A stretch of DNA of 64,000 bases from Xanthomonas cissicola (GCF_008801575.1 NZ_VZPL01000020.1:18355-82354); one strand, 5' to 3'; counted from the first letter of the stretch, positions 17,707 to 28,049 are shown. Made by a program: numbers and translations. The notes: generated from the sequence alone by a model not told the origin.

Positions 17707-18906
17707 ATGCCGCATCTTCCCCAACTCCGCATCCCCGCCACCTACATGCGCGGGGGCACCAGCAAAGGCGTGTTTTTCCGTCTGCAGGATCTGCCGACCG
17801 CCGCGCAGCAGCCGGGGGCTGCACGCGATGCGTTGTTGTTGCGGGTGATCGGCAGTCCGGATCCGTATGCCAAGCAGATCGATGGCATGGGCGGGGCCAC
17901 ATCGAGCACCAGCAAGAGCGTGATCGTGTCGGCCAGCACGCGCGATGGGCATGATGTGGACTACCTGTTCGGGCAGGTGTCCATCGATAGCGCGTTCGTG
18001 GATTGGAGCGGTAACTGCGGCAATCTGTCGGCGGCGGTGGGGCCATTCGCCATCGCCAGTGGCTTGATCGATCCCGCACGCGTGCCACGCGATGGTGTGG
18101 CCACGGTGCGGATCTGGCAGGCCAATATCGGCAAGACCATCGTGGCGCATGTGCCGATGACCGGTGGGCTGGTGCAGGAGACCGGCGACTTTGAACTGGA
18201 TGGGGTGACCTTTCCGGCGGCGGAAGTGCAGCTGGAATTTCTCGACCCGGCCGACGATGCCGAAGGCGACGGCGGGGCGATGTTTCCCACCGGCAACGTC
18301 ATCGATCAACTGGAGATTCCCGGGCTGGGCACGCTCGATGCCACGCTGATCAATGCGGGCATTCCCACCATCTTCGTCAACGCGCGCGACCTGGGTTACA
18401 CCGGGACCGAGCTGCAGGACGCCATCAATGGCGACCCGCGCGCCTTGACCATGTTCGAGACATTGCGCGCGCACGGTGCGGTGCGGATGGGTCTGATTGC
18501 GAAGGTGGAAGACGCCGCGACGCGGCAACACACGCCCAAGGTCGCCTTCGTGGCACCGCCGGCCGACTACACCGCGTCCAGCCGCAAGCCGGTGCACGCG
18601 GCAGAAATCGATCTGCTGGTGCGTGCGATGTCGATGGGCAAATTGCATCACGCGATGATGGGCACTGCAGCAGTTGCGATCGGCACCGCTGCGGCCGTGC
18701 CCGGCACGCTGGTCAATCTGGCTGCCGGCGGTGCGGCGCGCTCGGCGGTGCGATTCGGGCATCCGTCCGGCACCTTGCGGGTCGGCGCGCAGGCGCAGCT
18801 GGTCGAGGGCCAGTGGCAGGTGACCAAGGCGCTGATGAGTCGCAGTGCGCGGGTGTTGATGGAGGGTTGGGTCAGGGTGTCGGCGCCTGTTGCCGAGGTT
18901 GGATAA
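17707..18906 (+). CDS. prpF: 2-methylaconitate cis-trans isomerase
   Basis: Isomerises the AcnD product to the 2-methylaconitate that aconitase can hydrate. It has 399 residues of the PrpF/diaminopimelate-epimerase-like fold. Visible are TYMRGGTSKGVFF at the N-terminus (substrate-binding Lys/Ser region), DGMGGATSSTSKSVIVS, GNCGNLSAAVGPFAI and the C-terminal HPSGTLRVGAQ. It normally follows acnD directly; here about 730 bp with the parD/parE module lie between. The conserved order prpR / prpB-prpC-acnD-prpF supports the role. Confidence 0.95.
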   Translation: MPHLPQLRIPATYMRGGTSKGVFFRLQDLPTAAQQPGAARDALLLRVIGSPDPYAKQIDGMGGATSSTSKSVIVSASTRDGHDVDYLFGQVSIDSAFVDWSGNCGNLSAAVGPFAIASGLIDPARVPRDGVATVRIWQANIGKTIVAHVPMTGGLVQETGDFELDGVTFPAAEVQLEFLDPADDAEGDGGAMFPTGNVIDQLEIPGLGTLDATLINAGIPTIFVNARDLGYTGTELQDAINGDPRALTMFETLRAHGAVRMGLIAKVEDAATRQHTPKVAFVAPPADYTASSRKPVHAAEIDLLVRAMSMGKLHHAMMGTAAVAIGTAAAVPGTLVNLAAGGAARSAVRFGHPSGTLRVGAQAQLVEGQWQVTKALMSRSARVLMEGWVRVSAPVAEVG

Positions 18907-19119
18907 GCCTGTAAAGGGGGATATGGCCAGCGCTGCTAACGGAGCTTCCACGTGCCGTCGTATAAATCGCAAGACTGCGTTGCATTAATTCGAACATGTT
19001 TTCGAATTCCAGAAACTTTTTCGCACGCGCTCTGCCATATTTGTGTAAATCGTGTTAATTCTGTTGCGCTGCGGCACGCAGGCCGGGCCGCCCCGCCACC
19101 AGAATCCGGAGTTCTTCCC

Positions 19120-21336
19120 ATGTCCGCCAGCCGGTCGCTCAAGATCAGCGCGCTTGCCGTTGCCGTCGTTTCCCTTCTTCCGCTCCATGCTGTTGCCCAG
19201 CAGACGCCCAGCGACGACGGCGTCGTGCGTCTGGATGCGGTCAAGGTCACGGTCGAGCGGCGTTCGGAAGACTCCAAGGACGTGCCGGTATCGGCATCGG
19301 TGTTGCGTCCGGAATTCCTGGATGCCATCTCCACCAGCGGTTCGGACATCCGCGTGCTGGCCGGCAAGGCGCCCAGCCTGAACATCGAATCGTCCAACGG
19401 CCGTGTGTTCCCGCGCGTGTACATCCGCGGCTACGGCAATACCGACTTCAACACCTACGCCTCGCAGCCGGTATCGTTGATCTATGACGACGTGGTGCAG
19501 GAAAACGCGTTCCTGAAGGGCTTCCCGATCTTCGATCTGGAAGGCCTGGAAGTGCTGCGCGGCCCGCAAGGCACGCTGTTCGGCCGCAACACGCCGGCAG
19601 GCGTGGTCAAGTTCAATTCGGTCAAGCCGACCATCGGCGCCAATGACGGCTACGCCAGCCTGTCCTACGGCACCTACGGCACCATGACCCTGGAAAGCGG
19701 CCTGAGCATCGCGATGGGCGACCATTGGGCGGCGCGTCTGTCCACGCTGGGCCAGCGCCGCGACGACTGGGTGGAAAACCGCGACGGCCGCGATCTGGAA
19801 GGCTATACCGATTCGGCCGTGCGCCTGCAGCTGCTGTACCAGGCCAGCGACGACTTCAGCGCGTTGTTCAATGCGCATGCGCGCCATCTGGACGGCACCG
19901 CGCGCCTGTTCCGCGCCAACATCATCCAGCCCGGTACCAATCAGCTGGTGGATGGCTTCGATGCGGAAAAGTCCTTCATCGACGGCGCCAACCGCCAGGA
20001 ACTGCAGACCTACGGCGGCAGCGCCAACCTGAGCTGGGATCTGGGCGACATCGCGCTGCACTCGATCACCGCATACGAAGGCATCGGCAAGTACTACAGC
20101 CGTGGCGATATCGACGGTGGCTTCGGTGCGGTGTTCGCACCGCCGTCGGGCCCGGGCGTGATTCCGTTCCCGGTGGAAACCGCCGGCGGCATCAAGAGCC
20201 TGGATCAGTACAGCCAGGAAGTGCGCGCCGAATCGCAGTACGACGGCCCGCTCAATTGGCAGGCCGGCCTGTACTACTTCCATGACGATGTGGAAGGCGA
20301 AAATTACACCTACAACACCCTCAGCGGCGGCGATCTGGCCAGCTACCAACTGACCCGCCAGCGCAATACCTCCTGGGCGGCGTTCAGCTCGTTGAACTAC
20401 GCGGCCACCGACCGTTTGAACCTGCGCGCCGGTATCCGCTATACCTACGACAAGAAGACATTCGACGTGCTGGCGCTGGACCGCGTCACCCTGGTCGAAC
20501 CGTCCAGCGGGCAGACCGACAACTCCAAGGTCACCGGCGATCTGGCGGCAACCTTCTCCATCAACGACGACGTCAATGTGTATGCACGTGCCGCACGCGG
20601 TTTCCGCGGCGCCAGCTTCGGCGTGCCGTCGGGCACCGCGCCGCTGACCGTGGCCGAGCCGGAGACGGTGGATTCGTTCGAGCTCGGCATCAAGTCGGAC
20701 CTGTTCGACAACCGCGCGCGCTTGAGCTTCGATATCTACGATTTCCGGGTGAAGAACCAGCAGCTCACGGCGGTGGGTGGTGCGTCCAACGACGTACGTC
20801 TGCTCAACGCCGACAAGACCAAGGCCCGCGGTGCGGAGTTCGATTTCGAAGCCTTGCTGACCCAGAACCTGCGCGTTACCGCAGGCGGCGCCTACAACTG
20901 GACCCGCATCGACGACCCGAATCTGTCGGTGGGCATCTGCCGCACCTGCACCGTCACCGACCCGATCAATGCGGCCGGCCGCGCAGTGATCGACGGCAAC
21001 GATTTGCCGCAGGCGGCGAAGTGGATGGCCAACGCCACCCTGCGTTACGGCATTCCGATGGGCAACGACGGCGAGCTGTTCTTCTACACCGACTGGTCGT
21101 ACCGCAGCGAGGTGAACTTCTTCCTGTACGACTCCAAGGAATTCACCGGCCAGCCGCTGGTCGAAGGTGGCGCCAAGATCGGCTACAACTGGGGCGCGGG
21201 TGCGTACGAGTTGTCGGTGTTCTGCCGCAACTGCACCAACCAGATCCGTGTGACCGGTGCGATCGACTTCAACAACCTCACCGGCTTCATCAACGACCCG
21301 CGCATCGTGGGTGCGCAGTTCCGCGCCAACTTCTGA
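19120..21336 (+). CDS. TonB-dependent receptor, possibly for nucleosides
   Basis: Outer-membrane gated porin of 738 residues. The N-terminal signal peptide ends at about AVA-QQ. A plug domain follows (VYIRGYGNTDFNTYASQPVSLIYDDVVQ; LRGPQGTLFGRNTPAGVVKFNS), then a 22-strand barrel ending in FRANF with a terminal aromatic. ATG 19120 is chosen because the signal peptide starts there; the longer frame has no such feature. A secreted nucleoside hydrolase follows behind a terminator, so nucleoside or nucleotide uptake is a reasonable guess, not shown by the sequence. Confidence 0.9.
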   Translation: MSASRSLKISALAVAVVSLLPLHAVAQQTPSDDGVVRLDAVKVTVERRSEDSKDVPVSASVLRPEFLDAISTSGSDIRVLAGKAPSLNIESSNGRVFPRVYIRGYGNTDFNTYASQPVSLIYDDVVQENAFLKGFPIFDLEGLEVLRGPQGTLFGRNTPAGVVKFNSVKPTIGANDGYASLSYGTYGTMTLESGLSIAMGDHWAARLSTLGQRRDDWVENRDGRDLEGYTDSAVRLQLLYQASDDFSALFNAHARHLDGTARLFRANIIQPGTNQLVDGFDAEKSFIDGANRQELQTYGGSANLSWDLGDIALHSITAYEGIGKYYSRGDIDGGFGAVFAPPSGPGVIPFPVETAGGIKSLDQYSQEVRAESQYDGPLNWQAGLYYFHDDVEGENYTYNTLSGGDLASYQLTRQRNTSWAAFSSLNYAATDRLNLRAGIRYTYDKKTFDVLALDRVTLVEPSSGQTDNSKVTGDLAATFSINDDVNVYARAARGFRGASFGVPSGTAPLTVAEPETVDSFELGIKSDLFDNRARLSFDIYDFRVKNQQLTAVGGASNDVRLLNADKTKARGAEFDFEALLTQNLRVTAGGAYNWTRIDDPNLSVGICRTCTVTDPINAAGRAVIDGNDLPQAAKWMANATLRYGIPMGNDGELFFYTDWSYRSEVNFFLYDSKEFTGQPLVEGGAKIGYNWGAGAYELSVFCRNCTNQIRVTGAIDFNNLTGFINDPRIVGAQFRANF

Positions 21337-21361
21337 TCGGCGCTTTGGTGTAGCACTATCG

Positions 21362-21393
21362 AACCGCCGGCGATCATGCCGGCGGTTTTTTTT
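21362..21393 (+). terminator. terminator after the TonB receptor
   Basis: Perfect stem AACCGCCGGC / GCCGGCGGTT with a GATCAT loop and a run of eight T. It is 25 bp past the receptor stop and 20 bp before the nucleoside hydrolase start, so the hydrolase must rely on read-through or on a promoter inside the receptor gene. Confidence 0.88.
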
Positions 21394-21413
21394 ATGGCAG
21401 CAGGAGTGGGCAG

Positions 21414-22412
21414 ATGCGGCGGACCTGGCAGCGCGCGTGGGGATTGGTAGCGATGTGGTGCGTGTCCACTGCCGCCTGGGCGCAGCAGTCCGTCGCGGCC
21501 GTGCCATCCACGCCGGCATCGGTGCAGACCGAGAAAGTGGTGGTCTCCACCGACATCGGCGACGATATCGACGATGCGTTCGCGTTGGGATTGCTGCTGC
21601 GTCGTCCGCAGTTGCAGGTGCTGGGCATCGCATCGGCATGGGGCGACACCACGTTGCGCGTGCAGTTGCTGCAGCGGTTGTTGCAGCAGGCCGGGCGCAG
21701 CGAGATCCCGCTGGCGGTGGGTGCGCGTACCACCAGCAGCATTGCGATTAGCCAGGCAGGCTGGGCGGCCAAGGGACAGGTACCGGCGGCACTGCCTGAT
21801 GCGGCCGCGATGATCCTGCAGCAGGCGCGCCAGCATCCGGGCGAGGTCACCTTGCTGGTGCTGGGGCCGATGACCGATGCGGCGCTGGCGCAACAACGCG
21901 ACCCGGCCGGCTTTGCCAAGCTCAAGCGTGTGCTGGCGATGGGCGGATCTGTGCGGGTGGGCTATGGCAAGTCTGCGTATCGTCCGGCCAGTACGCCGGT
22001 GCCGGAGTACAACATCCTGGCCGACGTGCCGGCAGCGCAGCGCGTGTTCTCATCTGGTGTGCCGATCGTGTTGTTGCCGCTGGATGCCACGCAGATCACG
22101 CTGGAAGAGCCCGAGCGCGTGGCCTTGTTCGCGCACGGTGACGGACTGACCGATGCGCTGACGCAGCTGTACTACCAGTGGCGCAACACCGACCAGCCCT
22201 GGGCCAGTGCCACGCCCACATTGTTCGACGTAGTGCCGGTGGCCTGGCTGCTACGCCCGGCGCTGTGCCCGACCACGCCGCTGCATCTGGACGTGGATGC
22301 GCAAGGCTATACCCGCGAAGGCGCTGGTGCGCCCAATGTGCAGGCCTGTCTGCGCGTGGATAAGCCGGCGCTGATCGAACTGTACATGCGTGCGTTGCTG
22401 GAGTTGCCCTGA
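21414..22412 (+). CDS. secreted inosine-uridine-type nucleoside hydrolase
   Basis: Hydrolyses ribonucleosides to base and ribose. It has 332 residues: a signal peptide (about 1-24, ending in AWA-QQ) and the IUNH domain with the Ca-binding cluster STDIGDDIDDAFA (the DxDxxxDD type motif), VLGPMTDAAL, MGGS and the later PEYNILADVPAAQ. The active-site His of the cytoplasmic enzymes is not obvious, so specificity is open. The signal peptide puts it in the periplasm, next to the TonB receptor, fitting nucleoside scavenging from plant material. Confidence 0.9.
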   Translation: MRRTWQRAWGLVAMWCVSTAAWAQQSVAAVPSTPASVQTEKVVVSTDIGDDIDDAFALGLLLRRPQLQVLGIASAWGDTTLRVQLLQRLLQQAGRSEIPLAVGARTTSSIAISQAGWAAKGQVPAALPDAAAMILQQARQHPGEVTLLVLGPMTDAALAQQRDPAGFAKLKRVLAMGGSVRVGYGKSAYRPASTPVPEYNILADVPAAQRVFSSGVPIVLLPLDATQITLEEPERVALFAHGDGLTDALTQLYYQWRNTDQPWASATPTLFDVVPVAWLLRPALCPTTPLHLDVDAQGYTREGAGAPNVQACLRVDKPALIELYMRALLELP

Positions 22413-22516
22413 TAGCGGGGAACAAATGTCGTCAATGCCTGTGCCCCGCGGCGAGTGCTTTTTTTGCAGCTCTTTGTGAGCTAGTCAAAAGCCTGGTTGG
22501 TCGACAGCGCGATGCC

Positions 22517-22604
22517 CTCACCGCTTGCGGGACACGCCGTGAATCCAGCCTTGGAGGCCCGATGGCGGCATCCATGCCGCCAACTGTCCCGCAATCGGCG
22601 AGGT
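22517..22604. repeat. REP-like element, copy A
   Basis: Begins CTCACCGCTTGCGGGAC and ends GTCCCGCAATCGGCGAGGT, an imperfect palindrome with an inner GGCGGCATCCATGCCGCC hairpin. It resembles copy B 190 bp downstream and the common Xanthomonas intergenic repeat of this build. Confidence 0.65.
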
Positions 22605-22790
22605 CACCGCGCCAGACAGTCAGCTGGCGACCAACTGAAAGCGGGTCATTTCGACTCGGCTAGCGTGCTGTCGCGGATCGATTGTTTGGCATTCGATGGA
22701 CGCGACGACAGAACGAGCGAGGGGCGATCAAAAAAGCGCTTTGAGCACTGCTCTCAGAGACACCGGCCAATCGTCATTGGTCCTTGCCCG

Positions 22791-22880
22791 CTCACCGTCG
22801 CGGGACCCTGGGCGGCCTGGATGCCGCCACGAAGCTTACATGGACGTACTTGCAGCGTGTCCTGCGATGGCGGGCGCGCA
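22791..22880. repeat. REP-like element, copy B
   Basis: CTCACCGTCGCGGGAC at the left and GTCCTGCGATGGCGGGCG at the right, with GGCGGCCTGGATGCCGCC inside. Same build as copy A but diverged. Function unknown; probably a non-autonomous mobile repeat. Confidence 0.65.
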
Positions 22881-23114
22881 AGGGCCCTGCAGCCAAGTCT
22901 CAGCCCAGCTGTCTGCACTAGGCGGCATGACGTGGTTCGGCAGTCGCTCCAAGCGCGGTTACCAATCATGCGCTCACCGCCAGTTTGCCATCGCAACGCT
23001 CGCCAGCAGCGCACGCTTGCCGCCCATCGGCAAGCAGCCAGGTCGTCGCTTTGGCGCCATCAGCCAGATGCGCGGCGTCGCTATACTTGCGTTCTCACAT
23101 TGCGAGTAGCACGA

Positions 23115-26100
23115 ATGGACAGCCAGGGATCACGGATGATGCGGTCGGGCACACGGCGGATGTTGCTGTGGGCGGTGTTGCTGGCCGTGGCAATCGGCGC
23201 GGTGGCGTGCAAGCGCAACGAAAGCGGTCAGCTGCCCGCAGCAAGCGGGGAGGCGATCAAGGCCGACAAGCAGGCCATCACCGGTTTCGCGCTGGCGCGT
23301 GCCTATCCCGACCAGACCAGCGACGGCCTGTCGCTGGCACTGGAATTCTCGCGGCCGCTGGTCGGTACGCAGGATTTCGATGCGCTGGTGCGCTTCGAAG
23401 AAAAGGTCGGCACGGGCGACAGCAGCTGGACACTGTCCGAGGACGGCAAGACGCTGCGCTACCCGTACGTCGAAGCGGCCAAGGACTACACGGTACTGGT
23501 CGACGCCAACCTGCTGGCCGCCGACGGCAGCCGCCTGGGCAAGCCGCTCAAGCAGAAGGTCTACACCGGCGAACTCAAGCCGGTGGCCGGGTTCGCTTCG
23601 CAGGGCAGCGTGCTGCCGGCGCGCGAGAGCCGTGGCCTGCCGATGGTGTCGGTGAACGTGCCGGAGGTGGATGTCGAGTTCCTGCGCGTGCGCGAAAAAT
23701 CGCTGCCGGCGTTCTTCCAGCAGTTCCAGCGTGGCGGGCGCCGCGGCAGCTGGGATCTGGAGAGCGAGTACAGCGGTAACCAGCCGTTGTCCCAACTGGC
23801 CGACCCGGTGTACGTCAATCGCTTCATTCTTGGCGGCAAGCAGAACGAGCGCGTGCTGACCTACCTGCCGACGCAGGACATCAAGGAGCTGCAGGAACCG
23901 GGTCTGTATTTCGCGGTGATGAAGCGCGCCGGCAGTTTCGAAAACGAATTCGACACCGCGTTCTTTACCGTCAGCGACATCGGCCTGCATACGCGCGCCT
24001 ACAAGGACAAGTTGTTCGTCCACACCGCCTCGTTGCAGAGCGGCGAGCCGATCAAGAACGTGGAGCTGCGCATCCTCGACGCCAAGGGCGAGTTGTTCCT
24101 GAAAGGTGCGACCGACGGCAACGGCAATGCGCTGCTCAACTACACGCTCGACGCCGGCCATGTGCTGACCGCACGCAGCAAGACCGACATTTCGCTGCTG
24201 CCGTTCAACCAGCCGGCATTGGATCTGAGCGAGTTCGCCGTGGCCGGGCGCCAGGGCGCGTGGTTCGATGTGTTCGCCTGGGCCGGTCGCGATCTGTATC
24301 GCCCCGGCGAAACCATGCGGGTGTCGGCGATCCTGCGCGACAACGACGGCAAACCGACCAAGCCGCAACCGGTGTTCCTGCGCCTGAAGCAGCCGGACGG
24401 CAAGACCTTCCGCGAGACCAAACTGCCGCCGGGCGAGCAGGGCTATTTCGAATTCGCCCAGCAGATTCCGGCCGATGCGCCGACCGGCCGCTGGCAGGTC
24501 GAATTCCGCACCGATCCGGCCAGCAAGGACGCCGTGCAGGGCATGACCGTGCGCGTGGAAGAGTTCCTGCCCGAGCGCATGAAGCTGGACCTGGACGGCA
24601 CGCAAAAGATCTTGAGCGCCGGCCAGCCGTTCAAGCTGGTGGCCAATGCCGCGTATCTGTACGGCGCACCGGCCGCTGGCAACCTTTTCACCGCCAAGCT
24701 GGCAGTCAGCGTCGAGCAGCATCCGCTTGAAACGCTGCCCGGCTGGTTCTTCGGCGACCCCACGCTGGAGCTGCCGCGCGAAGCCAAGGACGTGATCGAC
24801 ACCGAGTTCGGTGGCGACGGCATCCTGCGCGAAGACATCGCATTGCCGGACGAGGCCAAGCCGGTCAGCACGATTGCCGCGGTCGTCTCCGGCAGCGTGT
24901 ACGAAACCGGCGGGCGCACGGTCACCCGCACCCTCAAGCGCGTGCTGTGGCCGGCCAAGGCCCTGGTCGGCGTGCGGCCGTTGTTCGACGACGGAGACGG
25001 CGCCGATGCCAATGGGACGGCGCGCTTCGAAGTCACCCGCGTGGATGCCGATGGCAAGCCGCAGCCGGCAAAGGGCCTGAAGGTCACGTTGGTGCGAGAG
25101 CTGCGCGACTACCACTGGAACTACACCGACAATCACTGGGATTACGACTTCACCCGGCGCTTCGAAAACAAGGACACGCGCACGCTCGATGTGGGCAGCG
25201 TCAATGCCAAGATCGATTTCCCGGTGGAATGGGGCGAATACCGCCTGGACGTCTTCGACCCGGCGAGCGGGCTGACCACGCGTTACCCGTTCCGCGCCGG
25301 CTGGAGCTGGAACGATGAAAACCGTGGCCTGGATGCGCGCCCGGACAAGGTCAAGCTGGCGCTGGACAAGACCGGCTACCGCGCCGGCGATACGCTCACC
25401 GTCACGCTGACCCCGCCGCATGCCGGCAAGGGCGTGCTGCTGGTGGAAAGCGACAAGCTGCTGTACGTGCAGGACATCGACGTCAAGCCGTGCAGCAGCT
25501 TCGAGATTCCGGTGACCGAGGCGTGGGAGCGCCACGATGTGTATGTCACCGCACTGGTCTTCCGCGGCGGCAGTGCGCCCAGCAAGATCACCCCGGCACG
25601 TGCGGTGGGTGTGGCTTTTGTGCCCATGGACCGCAAGGCGCGGCGGGTGGCGGTGGGCGTGTCCGCACCCAAGCAGATGCGCCCCGAGCAGCCCCTGCCG
25701 GTGACGGTGAGCGTGCCCGAGTTGGCAGGCAAGGCCGCGCACGTGACCATTTCGGCAGTGGACGTGGGCATCCTCAACATCACCCGTTTCCCAGTGCCCG
25801 ATGCCAACGCGCAGTTCTTCGCGCAGCGTCGTCTGGGGACCGATGCGTACGACATCTATGGGCGGGTGATCGAGAGTTTCGAAGGCGCCAGCGGCAAGCT
25901 CAAGTTCGGCGGCGACATGGCGCTGGAAGCCCTGCCGCAGGCCAAGCGCCCGACCGCGCGCGTGCAGACGGTTGACCTGTTTTCCGGCTCGGTGAAACTC
26001 GACGCCCGAGGCAACGCGCGCGTGCAACTGCCGGTGCCGGATTTCAACGGCACCTTGCGTGTGTCGGCGCTGGTGTACTCGGACACGCGTTACGGCAATC

Positions 26101-28037
26101 GCGACATGGAAACCATCGTGCGTGCGCCGATCCTGGCCGAAGCCAGCATGCCGCGCGTGATGGCCCCGGGCGACCGCAGTACGGTGACGCTGGACGTGCA
26201 GAACTTCACCGGCAAGCCGGGCGAGTTCAACGTGCGTGTGGAGGGCATTGGCCCGCTCGCCCTCGGCGAAGCGTCGCGCAGCGTCAAGCTCGGCGTGGAC
26301 GCCAAGCAGACGCTGAGTTTCCCGCTGAGCGCTACCGAAGGCTATAGCGTGGCCAAGGTGCGCGTGCGCGTGGACGGCAACGGATTCAAGGCCGACCGCA
26401 GCTACGAGTTGCCGGTGCGCGCCGGCTGGCCGCAGGTGTTGCGTGCGCAGACCCGCGTGCTCGATCCGCTGGCGCCGATCACCCTGGACAGCGGATTTGC
26501 CGATGGCCTGATGGCCGGCTCGGTGACCGCACGCATGGTGGTCAGCGCGTTGCCGCCGATTCCGTTCGCCAGCGCATTGCAGGGTGCATTGGAGTATCCG
26601 TACGGCTGCGCCGAGCAGACCACCAGCAAGGGCTATGCAGCGCTGCTGCTCGACGATGCCACCGCCAGGGCGCTCGGCACCAAGGGGCTGGAGCCGGCCA
26701 AGCGCCGCGAGCGCATGGAAGGCGCGTTCGGGCGTTTGGCGTCGATGCAGATCGCCAGCGGGCATTTTTCGATGTGGGGCGACGATGGCTACGTCAATCC
26801 GGGCCTGAGCCCATACATTGCCGAATTCCTGCTCGACGCCAAGGACGCCGGTTTTGCGGTGCCCGACAACGTGTTGCAAAAGGCGCTCAATCGCCTGAGC
26901 GAAGATCTGTTGTCCGGTGGCAACGAGTTTTACGGGCAGGACCGTCGCGACAACTTGAAGTTCGCCAATCAGGCTTGGTCCGGGTACGTGCTGGCACGCG
27001 TCAACCGCGCGCCGCTGGGTACGCTGCGCGCGCTGTACGACAACCAGCGCGACAAAGCGCTGACGGGCCTGTCGTTGGTCCATCTGGGCATTGCCTTGTC
27101 GCTGCAGGGCGATACCAAGCGTGGCGAAGCGGCGATCAAGGCCGGGTTTGCCAAGGACAGCAGCGAGCGTCCGCCGTACTTCGGCGATTACGGCAGCGCG
27201 ATCCGGGACGATGCCTTGATGATGGCGTTGCTGCACGAACGCGGGTTGTCCAAGCCCGAGTACGACACCCGCGCGGTGGCCCTGGGCCGCGCCCTGGATG
27301 CGCGTCGCGCGACCGGCTGGCTATGGCTGAGCACGCAGGAGCAAGTGGCGCTTGCGCGGTTGGGCAAGGCCTTGATGGTCGGGCAGGGCAAGCAGGTGTC
27401 CGGTACCTTGACGGTGGGCGACCAGGTGCAGCAGATTGCACCTGCACGTCTGTTTGGGCGTAGCTTCGACAGTGCCGCCCTGGCACGCGGTGTGCAGTTC
27501 GCACCACAAGGCGAGGCGCCGATGTACGCCAGTCTGGAAGTGGCCGGCATTCCGCGCAGCGCACCGGAACCGGATACGCGTAATCTCAGCGTGGAGCGCA
27601 GCTGGTACACCACCGACGGCAAGCCGTGGACCCCGCGCCCACTCAAGGAAGGCGAAGCGTTGATCGTGCGCGTCAGCATCACTGCCAACAGCAGCATGCC
27701 CGACGCCTTGCTCACCGACCTGTTGCCGGCCGGCCTGGAAATCGAGAATTTCAATCTCGGCGATGCCAAGCAGTGGGCCGATGTGGTGGTGGACGGCATC
27801 GGCATCAGCGAGCGGTCCAGCGCCGCCGACGTCAAGCACGAAGAGTTCCGCGACGACCGCTATGTGGCCGCGCTTGCGCTGTCATCTGGCGGCAAGGCGC
27901 AGGTGTATTACCTGGTGCGTGCCGTCACGCCGGGTACCTACACGGTGCCGCCATCGCTGGTGGAAGACATGTACCGGCCGGAGCTGCGTGGTGTGGGGCG
28001 CAGCACGCCAGCCACGATGACGGTGGTGCAGCCGTAA
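23115..28037 (+). CDS. bacterial alpha-2-macroglobulin lipoprotein
   Basis: Periplasmic protease trap, thought to guard the envelope together with PBP1C. It has 1640 residues. The N-terminus has a signal with candidate lipidation Cys32 (AVAC). MG-type beta domains follow, the bait region lies in the middle, and the thioester motif CAEQ is at Cys1165-Gln1168 in YPYGCAEQTTSKGY, followed by the alpha-helical thioester domain. ATG 23115 fits the lipoprotein signal; ATG 23136 is an alternative. In Escherichia the homologue yfhM is next to pbpC. Here pbpC is 4.8 kb downstream, with a TonB receptor and a phosphodiesterase between. Confidence 0.94.
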   Translation: MDSQGSRMMRSGTRRMLLWAVLLAVAIGAVACKRNESGQLPAASGEAIKADKQAITGFALARAYPDQTSDGLSLALEFSRPLVGTQDFDALVRFEEKVGTGDSSWTLSEDGKTLRYPYVEAAKDYTVLVDANLLAADGSRLGKPLKQKVYTGELKPVAGFASQGSVLPARESRGLPMVSVNVPEVDVEFLRVREKSLPAFFQQFQRGGRRGSWDLESEYSGNQPLSQLADPVYVNRFILGGKQNERVLTYLPTQDIKELQEPGLYFAVMKRAGSFENEFDTAFFTVSDIGLHTRAYKDKLFVHTASLQSGEPIKNVELRILDAKGELFLKGATDGNGNALLNYTLDAGHVLTARSKTDISLLPFNQPALDLSEFAVAGRQGAWFDVFAWAGRDLYRPGETMRVSAILRDNDGKPTKPQPVFLRLKQPDGKTFRETKLPPGEQGYFEFAQQIPADAPTGRWQVEFRTDPASKDAVQGMTVRVEEFLPERMKLDLDGTQKILSAGQPFKLVANAAYLYGAPAAGNLFTAKLAVSVEQHPLETLPGWFFGDPTLELPREAKDVIDTEFGGDGILREDIALPDEAKPVSTIAAVVSGSVYETGGRTVTRTLKRVLWPAKALVGVRPLFDDGDGADANGTARFEVTRVDADGKPQPAKGLKVTLVRELRDYHWNYTDNHWDYDFTRRFENKDTRTLDVGSVNAKIDFPVEWGEYRLDVFDPASGLTTRYPFRAGWSWNDENRGLDARPDKVKLALDKTGYRAGDTLTVTLTPPHAGKGVLLVESDKLLYVQDIDVKPCSSFEIPVTEAWERHDVYVTALVFRGGSAPSKITPARAVGVAFVPMDRKARRVAVGVSAPKQMRPEQPLPVTVSVPELAGKAAHVTISAVDVGILNITRFPVPDANAQFFAQRRLGTDAYDIYGRVIESFEGASGKLKFGGDMALEALPQAKRPTARVQTVDLFSGSVKLDARGNARVQLPVPDFNGTLRVSALVYSDTRYGNRDMETIVRAPILAEASMPRVMAPGDRSTVTLDVQNFTGKPGEFNVRVEGIGPLALGEASRSVKLGVDAKQTLSFPLSATEGYSVAKVRVRVDGNGFKADRSYELPVRAGWPQVLRAQTRVLDPLAPITLDSGFADGLMAGSVTARMVVSALPPIPFASALQGALEYPYGCAEQTTSKGYAALLLDDATARALGTKGLEPAKRRERMEGAFGRLASMQIASGHFSMWGDDGYVNPGLSPYIAEFLLDAKDAGFAVPDNVLQKALNRLSEDLLSGGNEFYGQDRRDNLKFANQAWSGYVLARVNRAPLGTLRALYDNQRDKALTGLSLVHLGIALSLQGDTKRGEAAIKAGFAKDSSERPPYFGDYGSAIRDDALMMALLHERGLSKPEYDTRAVALGRALDARRATGWLWLSTQEQVALARLGKALMVGQGKQVSGTLTVGDQVQQIAPARLFGRSFDSAALARGVQFAPQGEAPMYASLEVAGIPRSAPEPDTRNLSVERSWYTTDGKPWTPRPLKEGEALIVRVSITANSSMPDALLTDLLPAGLEIENFNLGDAKQWADVVVDGIGISERSSAADVKHEEFRDDRYVAALALSSGGKAQVYYLVRAVTPGTYTVPPSLVEDMYRPELRGVGRSTPATMTVVQP

Positions 28038-28049
28038 GGTGACGCGTTC

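Larger units (their letters stand above)
22413..23114. other. 702-bp intergenic region with two REP-like copies
   Basis: No gene is supported. The open frames here are unsupported and lack codon pattern or start signals. The region holds two related imperfect palindromes (annotated separately) and a TATACT box at 23082 that could be the -10 of the alpha-2-macroglobulin gene, though no good -35 is at the right distance. Confidence 0.6.

Noticed and set aside
18985..21639. An 884-codon minus-strand open frame
   Set aside because: Shadow of the TonB receptor and hydrolase genes; no motif and no start signal.
22497..23114. Longer start for the alpha-2-macroglobulin gene
   Set aside because: The extension crosses two REP-like repeats and has no protein-like features; the lipoprotein signal begins at 23115.
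23130..27236. A 1368-codon open frame on the minus strand
   Set aside because: It lies opposite the alpha-2-macroglobulin gene, which has clear domains and thioester motif. The antisense frame is the usual GC-rich shadow, rich in His, Arg, Gln and Ala, with no family motif.
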